In this document: positions 43,473-51,900 of the stretch, one piece after another
Position numbering within the stretch: the first letter of the stretch is position 1
Layout of the letters: every line of letters begins with the position of its first letter
Source: Candidatus Poribacteria bacterium
Lineage (GTDB): Bacteria > Poribacteria > WGA-4E > GCA-2687025
NCBI GenBank assembly: GCA_026004875.1
Contig: BPJZ01000004.1
Coordinates: 62,001 to 126,000, forward strand
Direction of reading: 5' to 3'
Length of the DNA: 64,000 nt
Made by a program: the position numbers and the translations under genes
Notes under the pieces: generated by a model
Database searches by the model: none
Seen by the model: the letters and a program-made list of their open reading frames with translations, nothing else
What the model was told of the DNA's origin: nothing

Positions 43473-44130
43473 ATGATTCGAGCCCGGCGGGCGGCGATCT
43501 TCGATCTAGACGGGACGATCATCCCGCTCTCATCAGAGCGAGCGTTCGTGCGACATCTGGTTCGGAAGGGGATCGTTGGGCCTAGGGACCTGCTCCGTTG
43601 GTTCAGAGCCGGGGCGCGGACCGGCTCCTCTTCGCTTCTCTCCTCCCTCCGGCGATGTAAGCTCTACCTGGCTGGAAAGCCGGTGGAGGAGATCCGTCGG
43701 CTGGGCGAGGAGTTTGTTCGCTCGCGGCTGGTGAATCGAATCGCCCCTGGAGCGTTTGCGGCGGCAGCAGAGCACCGCCGAGCAGGAGACCGGATCGTTC
43801 TCCTTTCGGGCAGCTTGGAGGTGCTAGTCGAGCCGATGGCGAAGGCCTTTTGGCGCCGAGGTCTGGGAGGCCTGCCGTCTTGAGGCCCAAAACGGTCGGC
43901 TGACGGGAACGGTGCACGGCGTGCATCCGCTGGGAGCGGGGAAGGTTCAGGTCGCCGAACGCCTTGCGGAAGCCTTGGGGATAGACCTTTCGGTCAGTGT
44001 AGCCTACGCCGATCGCTTCTCAGACGTGCCCCTCCTGGAGCGGGTCGGGGAGCCGGTTGCGGTCAACCCGGATCGAGCGCTTCGGCGTTATGCCTCACAG
44101 CGGGGGTGGCGCGTTCTCCGCTGGCGATAA
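43473..44130 (+). CDS. HAD-IB phosphatase (SerB-like), one frameshift
   Basis: Haloacid-dehalogenase phosphatase of the phosphoserine-phosphatase type. Motif I is AIFDLDGTIIPLSSERAFVR, motif II Ser is in VLLSGSLEVLVEPMAKAF, and the last frame gives the GAGKVQVAERL Lys region and VAYADRFSDVPLLE (motif IV Asp pair). One extra T in the TTTT near 43847-43850 breaks the frame; the repaired chain is about 218 residues. It lies 14 bases before a CDP-alcohol transferase, so a phospholipid-head-group phosphatase is more likely than serine synthesis; that is inference. Confidence 0.85.
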
Positions 44131-44144
44131 GGCGAGAAAGAACA

Positions 44145-44802
44145 ATGGCAAACCTTCTGACGACTGCGCGCATCCTCCTGGTATTTCTGATCCTTGTGGT
44201 TCTGGGCGCGGGACATGCACGTGCAGTGGTGGGGGCTGGACGTGGCGATGGTGCCCCTGCTGGCCTGGGCGATCTTTATGGACGCGCTAGACGGCTGGGT
44301 GGCCCGCCGACGGCGGGAGGATTCCGACTCCGGGGCGCTTTACGACATCGCGGGCGATCGGATCGTTGAGCTGGCGCTTTGGTCCTTCTTTGCGGTCCGC
44401 CGAGACGTGAACGGCGTTCCGCTGGTGCCTTATTGGGTTCCGATCCTGATCATCGCCCGGACGGTGCTGACCGACTACATTCGGAGTGTCGCCTTCCGGG
44501 AGGGGAAAACCCCCTTTGGGGCCAAGACGATGATGGAGTCGGGGTGGGCCAAGCAGCTGGTCAGCTCCCGCTGGAGCCGGGGGCTTTACGGAGGTATGAA
44601 GGCGGTTGCCTTCTGTGCGCTGGGAGCGGAGTTCGCCCTTCAACGGGCTCCTCAGTATTTGACCCTTCCTTATTTCCGGTTGTTGGTGGACCTTCTGGTT
44701 TACGGGACGGTCGGGTTCTGCTTGCTTCGAGCCGTTCCGGTCCTTTGGGACGGGCGACGCTACCTTCTTGGGGGCACTTCGGATGTCGGCTCCCGTCTCT
44801 GA
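44145..44802 (+). CDS. CDP-alcohol phosphatidyltransferase, one frameshift
   Basis: Integral membrane enzyme that joins CDP-diacylglycerol to an alcohol head group. The core motif DALDGWVARRRRED then SGALYDIAGD matches the DGx2ARx7-8Gx3Dx3D signature. Start MANLLTTARILLVFLILVV; one extra base near 44197-44206 breaks the frame before RDMHVQWWGLDVAM. Repaired length is about 218 residues with six hydrophobic helices. PgsA-type (glycerol phosphate) or phosphatidylinositol-type reactions both fit; no motif visible here decides. It overlaps the next gene by 20 bases. Confidence 0.87.
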
Positions 44803-45640
44803 GCGTCTCCCCGCCGAGCGGGTTCTCCTGGGATATCTCCTGCTGGCAGCGATGTCGACGGTTCTGCTGCGTCCGCCGGCGTGGGGAGTCATCCTTCTCT
44901 TCCACCTGCTGGGAGCGGCGCTCGTCGAGGGGCTGCGCTGGGTTCCGGCAGAGGGTGCCCCCGGGAGAAGACTTCGAATTCTGGTTCCGCTGTTCTTTTT
45001 TCCGTTGATCTACGCCGGCACGGGAAGGATCAACCTAGGACTCCGCTATTGGGTGCTGGACGAGATCGTCCCTCGCTGGGAAGCGGCGCTCTTTGGAGGT
45101 CAGCCGAGCCTCTATCTCTCCGAGCGGCTTCCATGGTTTTGGCTTTCGGAACTGCTTCACGCTGCCTATTTTTCCTATTATCTTCTGGTGCTGCTGTTGC
45201 CGATGGTGTTGGTCCTTCAAGGGCGGGAGAGAGCGGCCGAAAGGACGGTAGCCGCGCTTGTTTTGCTGTTTTCCGTCTCTTGTCTGTTCTACATTTGGCT
45301 GCCGCTGACCAGTCCGTATTACCGGTATCCGCCGTTGGCGGCTCCCCTTTCTGAGGGGCCGATGTATCGGTTGGTTCATGCCGTCTCGGGAAGAGGAGGA
45401 GTGGTCGGCGGGGCGTTTCCCAGCAGCCATGCTTCTTTGGCGACGTTGAACCTGTTGCTTGCCTGGAAGCTAGAGCGTCGGCTATTCTGGTGGACGGTGG
45501 TTCCGACGTTCGGGCTGCTCACGGCGACCGTTTATTGTCGATTTCACTACGCGCTGGATACGCTTAGTGGCGTGGCCGTCGGAGTGGGAGTTTTCGCGGC
45601 AAGTCCACTGAGCCTCAGGACAATTTGGAGGATTCCTTAG
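44783..45640 (+). CDS. PAP2-superfamily enzyme, Aur1/inositolphosphotransferase-like
   Basis: Polytopic PAP2-fold protein, 285 residues. It has GTGRINLGLRYWVLDEIVPR, then the phosphatase motifs C2 AFPSSHASLATLNL and C3 RFHYALDTLSGVAVG; C1 Lys/Arg is weak. This mix matches the PAP2_3 group that includes fungal Aur1 and bacterial inositolphosphotransferase-like proteins. Start is the ATG at 44783. It probably handles a lipid phosphate head group and follows the CDP-alcohol transferase by overlap. Substrate is not known. Confidence 0.78.
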   Translation: MSAPVSERLPAERVLLGYLLLAAMSTVLLRPPAWGVILLFHLLGAALVEGLRWVPAEGAPGRRLRILVPLFFFPLIYAGTGRINLGLRYWVLDEIVPRWEAALFGGQPSLYLSERLPWFWLSELLHAAYFSYYLLVLLLPMVLVLQGRERAAERTVAALVLLFSVSCLFYIWLPLTSPYYRYPPLAAPLSEGPMYRLVHAVSGRGGVVGGAFPSSHASLATLNLLLAWKLERRLFWWTVVPTFGLLTATVYCRFHYALDTLSGVAVGVGVFAASPLSLRTIWRIP

Positions 45641-46694
45641 ATGGCAGAGATCTCAAGCATCCTGATTACCGGTGGAGCGGGCTTTATTGGTCTCAACGCC
45701 GTGACCGCTTTCCGAGAGGCTTATCCGAACGCAAAGATCATCGTCTGCGACAACCTGAGCCGTCGTTCGGCCCGGCGGAACCTGCGTCGATTGCTGAGCA
45801 GCGACATTCAAAACGTGTCCTGTGAGCGAGGTGGACATTCGGGACTCGGCTGCAACCTTGGAGCTTATTCGGGAGCACCGACCTGACGTGGTAATTCACT
45901 TAGCCGCCCAGGTAGCAGTGACCCATTCGATCGAGAATCCGCGGTGGGACTTCGAAGTTAATGCTTTGGGGACGTTTAACCTTCTAGAGGCAATTCGGCT
46001 GGAGAAGCGCGATGCGATTTTTCTGAATGCTTCAACAAACAAGGTTTATGGAAATTTGGAGCATCTTCGTGTCAAGAAGGTCGGAGAGCGATATCAGTAC
46101 GCTGACCTTCAGTGGGGAGTAGATGAGTCCTGTCCGTTGGATTTCCATAGCCCCTACGGTTGTTCGAAGGGGGCAGCTGATCAGTATGTTCTGGACTACG
46201 CACGAACCTACGGGATGAGGACCACGAGCTTTCGACAATCGTGTATCTACGGTCCTGGGCAATTGGGTGAGGAAGACCAAGGCTGGGTGGCCTGGTTCTG
46301 CATCGCCGCGCTTTTAGGAAAGCCAATTACCATCTACGGAGATGGTTGCCAAGTCCGGGATCTGCTCTACATTGACGACCTGACCCGGCTATACTGTCGC
46401 GCAGTCGAAAGGATCGATCAAATCAGCGGAAAACCGTTTAACGTCGGAGGCGGCCCGAAAAACACTCTCTCTTTACTTGAGCTGCTTGCCTTCCTGAGGG
46501 ACGAATTGAAGCAGCCACTGCCCTCGATTCAATTTGCTCCAGCGCGTCTTGGTGATCAGCGTGTCTTCATTTGTGACATCCGTCGCGCCCAAAAGGAGCT
46601 GGAATGGGAACCTGTGATTCCGCCGAAAGTAGGAGTAACCCGCTTGTATCAATGGCTCTTAGAAAATCGAGAATTGTTTGAAGACTGGGTCTAA
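45641..46694 (+). CDS. NAD-dependent epimerase, CDP-paratose 2-epimerase-like, one frameshift
   Basis: Extended SDR nucleotide-sugar epimerase. N-terminus MAEISSILITGGAGFIGLNA gives the Rossmann loop; then NASTNKVYGNLEHL, SPYGCSKGAADQYVLDYAR with the catalytic Tyr-x3-Lys, FRQSCIYGPGQ and DGCQVRDLLYIDDL. STNKVYG is typical of CDP-paratose/tyvelose epimerases of O-antigen synthesis. One extra base near 45819-45822 breaks the frame; the repaired chain is about 350 residues. Base composition from here to 47.8 kb is plainly lower in GC than in neighbouring genes, which suggests transfer. Confidence 0.85.
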
Positions 46695-46710
46695 CCCGGG
46701 GTGTGCAAGG

Positions 46711-47845
46711 ATGCGCGTTCTCCAGATAAATCACTACTACCCACCTGATGTGATCGGCGGCATTGAGGTTCATGTGAGGCAACTCTCCGAAGGACCTGGT
46801 GCGACGAGGAATCTCCGTCGAAGCGGTGGTCGCCAATCTCACCCGACAAAGCCACCTTGTTGAGGAGAACGGGGTCCGTGTTCAGAAGCTAGGAAGCTGG
46901 GGAACGATCTCAAGGAAACCTTTTACGCCAACGCTCCCCCTGCAACTTCGGCGAAAGGATGTGGATCTCATTCACATTCACCTTGCTAACCCGATGGCAA
47001 CAATCTCGGCGCTCTTGGCTCGTCCCTCAGCTCCAATTGTTGTAACCTATCACATGGATATTGTCAAACAGCGGCGGTTTTTAACCTTTTTTCGCCCGTT
47101 CCTTCATCGATTTTTGGATCGCGTCGAACGAATCATCGCCACCCTCGCCTCACTACATTGAAACGTCAGAATTTCTCTCCCCCCGCGCGGAAAAATGCAT
47201 CGCCATTCCTTACGGCATTGACCTCAATATGCCTAATCCACCGGACCACGAAGTGAAATCAATACAGGAAAAGTACAGCGAACGGATTGTTCTGTTTGTT
47301 GGTCGATTAACTTACTATAAGAGCGTAGATGTGCTGATCCGTGCCATGAAGGAAGTACAAGGAACACTTCTAATCATCGGTGACGGACCAGAAGGCAACG
47401 ATTGGCGCCAGTTAACGGCCGACCTAAACTTGGAGGACCGAGTCTTCTTCCTCGGAAAGAAGGTAGGGAGCGAGCTCTATCCCTACTACAAAGCAGCTCA
47501 GGTTCACGTACTTCCCTCAACCCACCGTTCTGAAGCTTTCGGCATCGTTCAGCTAGAAGCTCAATACTTCGGTTGCCCTTGTATCTCAACGCGGATCGGC
47601 ACAGGCACCGACTTTGCTAACCTGCATGGCGTAACCGGCCTGACTGTGGAGCCGAACCGTCCTGACCAACTCGCTGAAGCGATCAACACGATCCTGGACA
47701 ACCCTGATCTGAGGCGGCAGTTCTCCGAAAACGCCAAGAAGCGCGTTCGAGAGGAATTCGACCTAGAGCGGATGGTTGACCGGGTCCTAGAAGTGTATCG
47801 TTCGGTTCTCCAGGATCATCCAGAGCGGCAAGAAAAAATAAAAGG
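46711..47845 (+). CDS. GT4 glycosyltransferase, three frameshifts
   Basis: Retaining GT-B transferase (PimA/WcaL-like) acting in surface polysaccharide synthesis. Start MRVLQINHYYPPDVIGGIEV, then HIHLANPMATISALL, and in the third frame IAIPYGIDLN, FVGRLTYYKSVDVLI, GDGPEGNDWRQL and SEAFGIVQLEAQYFGCPCIS. Shifts lie at GG near 46791-46795 and CCC near 47141-47145, each one extra base. The open frame runs on into a tRNA gene; removing one A from the A6 run near 47833-47838 gives a TAA close to 47840, so I set the end there. Low GC like the epimerase before it. Confidence 0.82.
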
Positions 47846-47861
47846 CGGAGCGTCCTCCGCC
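47832..47861 (-). terminator. Rho-independent terminator after the tRNA pair
   Basis: On the minus strand GGCGGAG-GACG-CTCCGCC (47844-47861) is a perfect 7-bp hairpin, followed by TTTTATTTTTTC (47832-47843). It starts 8 bases after the tRNA-Gly CCA end, so it ends the tRNA transcript. Confidence 0.85.
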
Positions 47862-47869
47862 ACTAGAAG

Positions 47870-47945
47870 TGGAGCGGGCAACGGGACTCGAACCCGCGAC
47901 CCTCAGCTTGGGAAGCTGATGCTCTACCAACTGAGCTACGCCCGC
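47870..47945 (-). tRNA. tRNA-Gly(CCC)
   Basis: A 76-base cloverleaf on the minus strand with encoded CCA. It starts GCGGGCGTAGCTCAGTTGGT; anticodon stem TCAGC and GCTGA flank the loop TTCCCAA, so the anticodon is CCC, which reads GGG. The T-loop is TTCGAGT and the 3' end reads TGCCCGC-T-CCA. Confidence 0.93.
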
Positions 47946-48007
47946 ATTGTTCTGTACTGAAAGATACGTCCCCTCTTAGCCGCTGTCAAGGGGACGTACC
48001 TCAAAAA

Positions 48008-48084
48008 TGGTGTGCCCGGCGGGACTCGAACCCACGACCTTCAGATCCGGAGTCTGACGCTCTATCCAACTGAGCTACGGGCAC
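48008..48084 (-). tRNA. tRNA-Arg(CCG)
   Basis: A 77-base cloverleaf on the minus strand with encoded CCA. It starts GTGCCCGTAGCTCAGTTGGA; the anticodon stem TCAGA/TCTGA flanks the loop CTCCGGA, so the anticodon is CCG, which reads CGG. The 3' end reads CGGGCAC-A-CCA. It lies 62 bases before tRNA-Gly and probably shares its transcript and terminator. Confidence 0.93.
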
Positions 48085-48265
48085 AGACGGTACTTTGAAT
48101 ATATCCGCTTCCTGAGCAAAAAGCAACGGGGAGTTTTGGGTCTTCAAGCGCTCTCAGAGACATTCCGTTCCAGCTCGAAGCGGTATCGTCCTTTTCTCCC
48201 CCTGAGCCGCCCCATCGAGTATCATTTTAACCCCCACGATCGGCGCTTCGGAGACAGGAACGGCG

Positions 48266-49811
48266 ATGGAACACACTCAGGAAACGATCCTCGTTCTGGA
48301 CTTTGGCTCCCAGACCACCCAGTTGATCGCCCGGCGCATCCGCGAGTGGCACGTCTACTGCGAGATTCACCCCTACTCGATCTCTGCAAAGGAGGTCGAG
48401 CGCATCGGACCCCGAGGGAATCGTCCTCTCCGGTGGACCGGCCAGCGTCTACGCCAAAGGAGCCCCGCATTGCGATCCGGCCCTCCTGGACGGACGCTAT
48501 CCTGTCCTAGGGATCTGCTACGGAATGCAGCTTCTGGCCCACCTGCTGGGGGGAAAGGTGGATCCTTCTCCGGAGCGAGAGTACGGACACGCGCTCGTCT
48601 CGGTCTTGGAACCGACACCGCTCACCGAAGGGCTGCCCAACCCGCTTCACGTGTGGATGAGCCACGGCGACCGGATCACCCGAACGCCGCCCGGGTTCCG
48701 CTCGATCGGGCGCTCGGAGAACTCACCGGTAGCGATGATGGCCGACGCGGAGAACCGTCGCTTTGGCATCCAGTTTCATCCGGAGGTGGTGCACACGCGA
48801 GAAGGTCACTTGCTGCTGCGCAACTTCGTCTATCGAGTCTGCGGCTGCTCCGGGAGCTGGACGATGGGCTCCTTCGTCGAGCGGACGATTCGGGAGCTCC
48901 AAGAGCGCACCGCAGGCGAGCGCGTGCTCTGCGCCACTAGCGGCGGCGTGGACTCGACCGTTCTAGCCGCCCTGCTCCATCAGGCGATCGGCGATCGGGC
49001 AGTCTGTCTGTTCGTGGATAACGGCCTACTCCGCAAGAACGAAGCTGAAGAGGTGCGGCGCACCTTCCGAGAGACGCTGAAGATCCCTCTCCACTTTGTG
49101 GACGCGAGCGACCGGTTCCTTGAGGCGCTGCGCGGCGTTGTGGATCCCGAACAGAAGCGAAAGGCTATCGGAAAGACTTTCATTGAGGTTTTTCAGGACG
49201 CCCTGAAGACGATCGGCCCGATTCGTTTTCTCGCTCAAGGAACTCTCTATCCTGACGTAATCGAAAGCACTTCGGTGCGTGGCCCCTCCTCCAAGATCAA
49301 AACGCACCACAACGTCGGCGGCCTGCCGGAAGACTTGCAGTTTGAGCTGATCGAGCCGTTCCGGGAGCTGTTCAAGGACGAGGTGCGTCAAGTCGGCCGC
49401 GAGCTAGGGCTTCCGGAACGGGTGATCCTCCGCCATCCATTTCCCGGACCTGGCTTGGCGGTGCGCGTGATCGGCGAAGTGACCCCGGAACGGCTGGAGA
49501 TCCTTCGAGAAGCCGATGCTATTTGGATTCAGGAGCTCCACCGGGCTAACTTGTACCGATCCATTTGGCAGGCCTTCGCCGTCTTCCTGCCGATCCAGAG
49601 CGTCGGCGTCATGGGCGACGAGCGGACCTATGAGCATGTCGTTGCGCTGCGAGCCGTCACCAGCCAGGACGGCATGACCGCCGACTGGGCAGAGATCCCC
49701 CGGCCCGTGCTGGCTCGCGCCGCCAACCGAATCATTAACGAAGTGCGCGGCGTCAACCGAGTCGTCTACGACATCAGCTCCAAACCCCCCGCCACGATCG
49801 AGTGGGAATAG
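48266..49811 (+). CDS. guaA: GMP synthase (glutamine-hydrolysing), one frameshift
   Basis: Converts XMP to GMP with glutamine and ATP. The N-terminal class I amidotransferase has [29 protein letters not shown] with the catalytic Cys and [12 protein letters not shown] with the His; the ATP pyrophosphatase has [17 protein letters not shown]; the C-terminal dimerisation domain ends [12 protein letters not shown]. One extra C in the CCCC near 48409-48412 shifts the frame between VERIGP and [14 protein letters not shown]. Repaired length is about 514 residues, normal. The ATG at 48266 sits about 6 bases after GGAACGG. It abuts the next, convergent gene with no gap. Confidence 0.95.
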
Positions 49812-51659
49812 CTACCAGTCCGCCAACGGTTGAACCGGAATGCTCTCTGGGGTGACAGCTCCTCCCTCCCAGACGGGAGCCAGCAGAATCGCGATTCGCA
49901 CCGTCCCCGCCTGAGCCGGAAGCTTGACCAGGAGCCGGGAGACTCCCTCGTTCCGGCGCTGAGGCGGTTCCTGTTCCGCCGACGCTTGGGAAAACTCGGC
50001 CCCCGTCGGCGAGAGGATCGTCGCGATCAACCGCTTGCCGTTCTGCGTCAGCTCCGCGACGTTCCCCCGGGGTGTAATCTCAGCGTCGGTCGTCATCCCC
50101 CAGGTAACCGCGACCGGAGCGGCGAACTGGAACTCGTCTTGGATCAGTGCTGCTCGCCGATCGGCCACCAACGCCACCCCGCGATGGATCCGTTCCGCCC
50201 CGACGAGGTAGGCCTTCGTCAGATCAATGATCACATGAGGCCGCTCTCCACCCCCTTGGAACTTCAAGAACTTGGAGGTGCCCTCCGGATCTTGGCCTTC
50301 GCCGTTGAGGATCGGGACGTTGTGGCTGAACGAGTTGAGTCGGAAGTAGCTCCAGCGTTGACCACCCCGCCGGCTGTTCCAGTATCCTGGCAGATTGTAG
50401 TCGTCGGCGCCGATGTCCCGCGCCCACCGTTCGCCCAGTGCATCCAGCTCAAAGTTTCCCAAGTCCAAATGGCTGTGGCTGACCCGGTTGTAACCGGCCT
50501 TCGCTCCGACCCAGAGGGCTTGGGGATCGTCCCAGCTGCTGCGGAAAAGCGCCAGCTCTACCGAGCTTCGGAAGTACTTGTCCAGCGCCAACGTCGGCGG
50601 CGCAGAGGGACGAGGCACATACCAGATCACGTGCTCCGGCGTTCCGGAGTAACGGTCCAAAACGGCGTGTTCAGCCCAGGCGAAGTCCGGGTTGTCGTAC
50701 GCTCGCGCCAGCCAGAAGAGGCATCCCATCGGCCGACGAGAGGAGCGCTCTCCGCTGTCGGCATAGTTCAAAAACAGGTCGGTCGGCCCGGTCGTGTAGA
50801 GGGGGAAGTAGCCCGCTTGGCTCAGGCCTTCAAACGACTTCAAGCCAAAGTCGGTTCCCAAGGCGCTCTCCAACGCGGCGATCCCGTACGCGGTGTATCG
50901 GGTCGCGTAGTGCCAGTAGCCGGGGCCTTCTGGCCAAGCCCCATCAGGATCGTACTCCTTTAACGCCGTCGGCAACGAGCGCAACGCGCTAGGAACGATC
51001 GTCTCCGCATACTGGGGATCGGTCTCGGCGATCGCCAGAGCTCCAACGATCAGCCCGCCATTACAAACCTGGTTCCAGTTATTATAGGTACGCGTCCACC
51101 AATGGCTGGGCCCCTCGCCCCGATAGGCGCGAAGACCCGGCTCCAGCCCCAACCGAATCAACCCTTGGCGAATCTGCTCCCGCTCCGCCTCGCTGAGCAC
51201 CGGATAGAGCCAATCGTACCCGACCCCCACCGCGTGAGCCATCTCCGCCGTGTCAAGAAAGTGAGGCGGGTTCCAGTCAGGAAAGGCGGTGACCGTCAGG
51301 AGGTTGGCGATCGCCGCCCGCGCAAAGCGCTCATCGCCGGTCCACCGCCAAGCCAAGCCAAGCGCGTAGACGCGACGAAGACACTCCCGGCTCACCGAAA
51401 GCAACCGGGGACCGACAAGCCGATGCTCCAACGGCGGGTCGTCTAGGGTTCGCTCCGCACGCCGCAGCACCTCTTGGATTAACGCCTGTAGGTCGGCGTC
51501 GGTGCGATGCCGCTCCTTGAGCGCTTGGAGCTCCTCTTCGTGAAGCATCAACCGGGGATGCTCGCGGCGCAGCGTCCGAAGGACCGCTTCCGGTTCCGGA
51601 ACCGTTACCTCTCCACTCGCCGCCGGCACTCCTATTAACAACGAAATGATGAAACTCAT
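49812..51659 (-). CDS. Heparinase II/III-like polysaccharide lyase-type protein
   Basis: Secreted 615-residue protein with a signal peptide (MSFIISLLIGVPAASGE). An N-terminal alpha-toroid (PRLMLHEEELQALKERHRTD, VGYDWLYPVLSEAEREQIRQ, RTYNNWNQVCNGGLIVGALA, GAWPEGPGYWHYATRYTAYG) precedes a beta-sandwich with the motif SHSHLDLGNFELDALGERWA, then FSHNVPILNGEGQ. This is the PL8/PL12/PL21 heparinase II/III type, which cleaves uronic-acid polymers. The true substrate is unknown. I used the ATG at 51659, with GGAGGAG upstream. It is convergent with guaA. Confidence 0.82.
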   Translation of the reverse strand: MSFIISLLIGVPAASGEVTVPEPEAVLRTLRREHPRLMLHEEELQALKERHRTDADLQALIQEVLRRAERTLDDPPLEHRLVGPRLLSVSRECLRRVYALGLAWRWTGDERFARAAIANLLTVTAFPDWNPPHFLDTAEMAHAVGVGYDWLYPVLSEAEREQIRQGLIRLGLEPGLRAYRGEGPSHWWTRTYNNWNQVCNGGLIVGALAIAETDPQYAETIVPSALRSLPTALKEYDPDGAWPEGPGYWHYATRYTAYGIAALESALGTDFGLKSFEGLSQAGYFPLYTTGPTDLFLNYADSGERSSRRPMGCLFWLARAYDNPDFAWAEHAVLDRYSGTPEHVIWYVPRPSAPPTLALDKYFRSSVELALFRSSWDDPQALWVGAKAGYNRVSHSHLDLGNFELDALGERWARDIGADDYNLPGYWNSRRGGQRWSYFRLNSFSHNVPILNGEGQDPEGTSKFLKFQGGGERPHVIIDLTKAYLVGAERIHRGVALVADRRAALIQDEFQFAAPVAVTWGMTTDAEITPRGNVAELTQNGKRLIATILSPTGAEFSQASAEQEPPQRRNEGVSRLLVKLPAQAGTVRIAILLAPVWEGGAVTPESIPVQPLADW

Positions 51660-51900
51660 CGTTCGAAAAGCTCCTCCATAGAACTGAAAAAGGCCCACCT
51701 TCACCCTTAAACTCCAATCGGACGAGAAGAGCATAATCCCATCCCTCCGGGGGGACAACCGGCCCAGTGGGAGCTTATCATCATCATCGGAATTGAGCGA
51801 AGACCTCCCAGCCCCTCTCGCCGTCTGATGACGTCCAGCAACAAAGGATTGTGCTAAAAGATAGAGGCGAACTTCTCACCAGCGGAACCGGAGGTACCCA

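Noticed and set aside
47845..47960. Extension of the glycosyltransferase reading frame
   Set aside because: It runs through the terminator and the tRNA-Gly gene, giving the well-known false peptide GNGTRTRDPQLGK. A one-base run error in the A6 tract hides the real stop.
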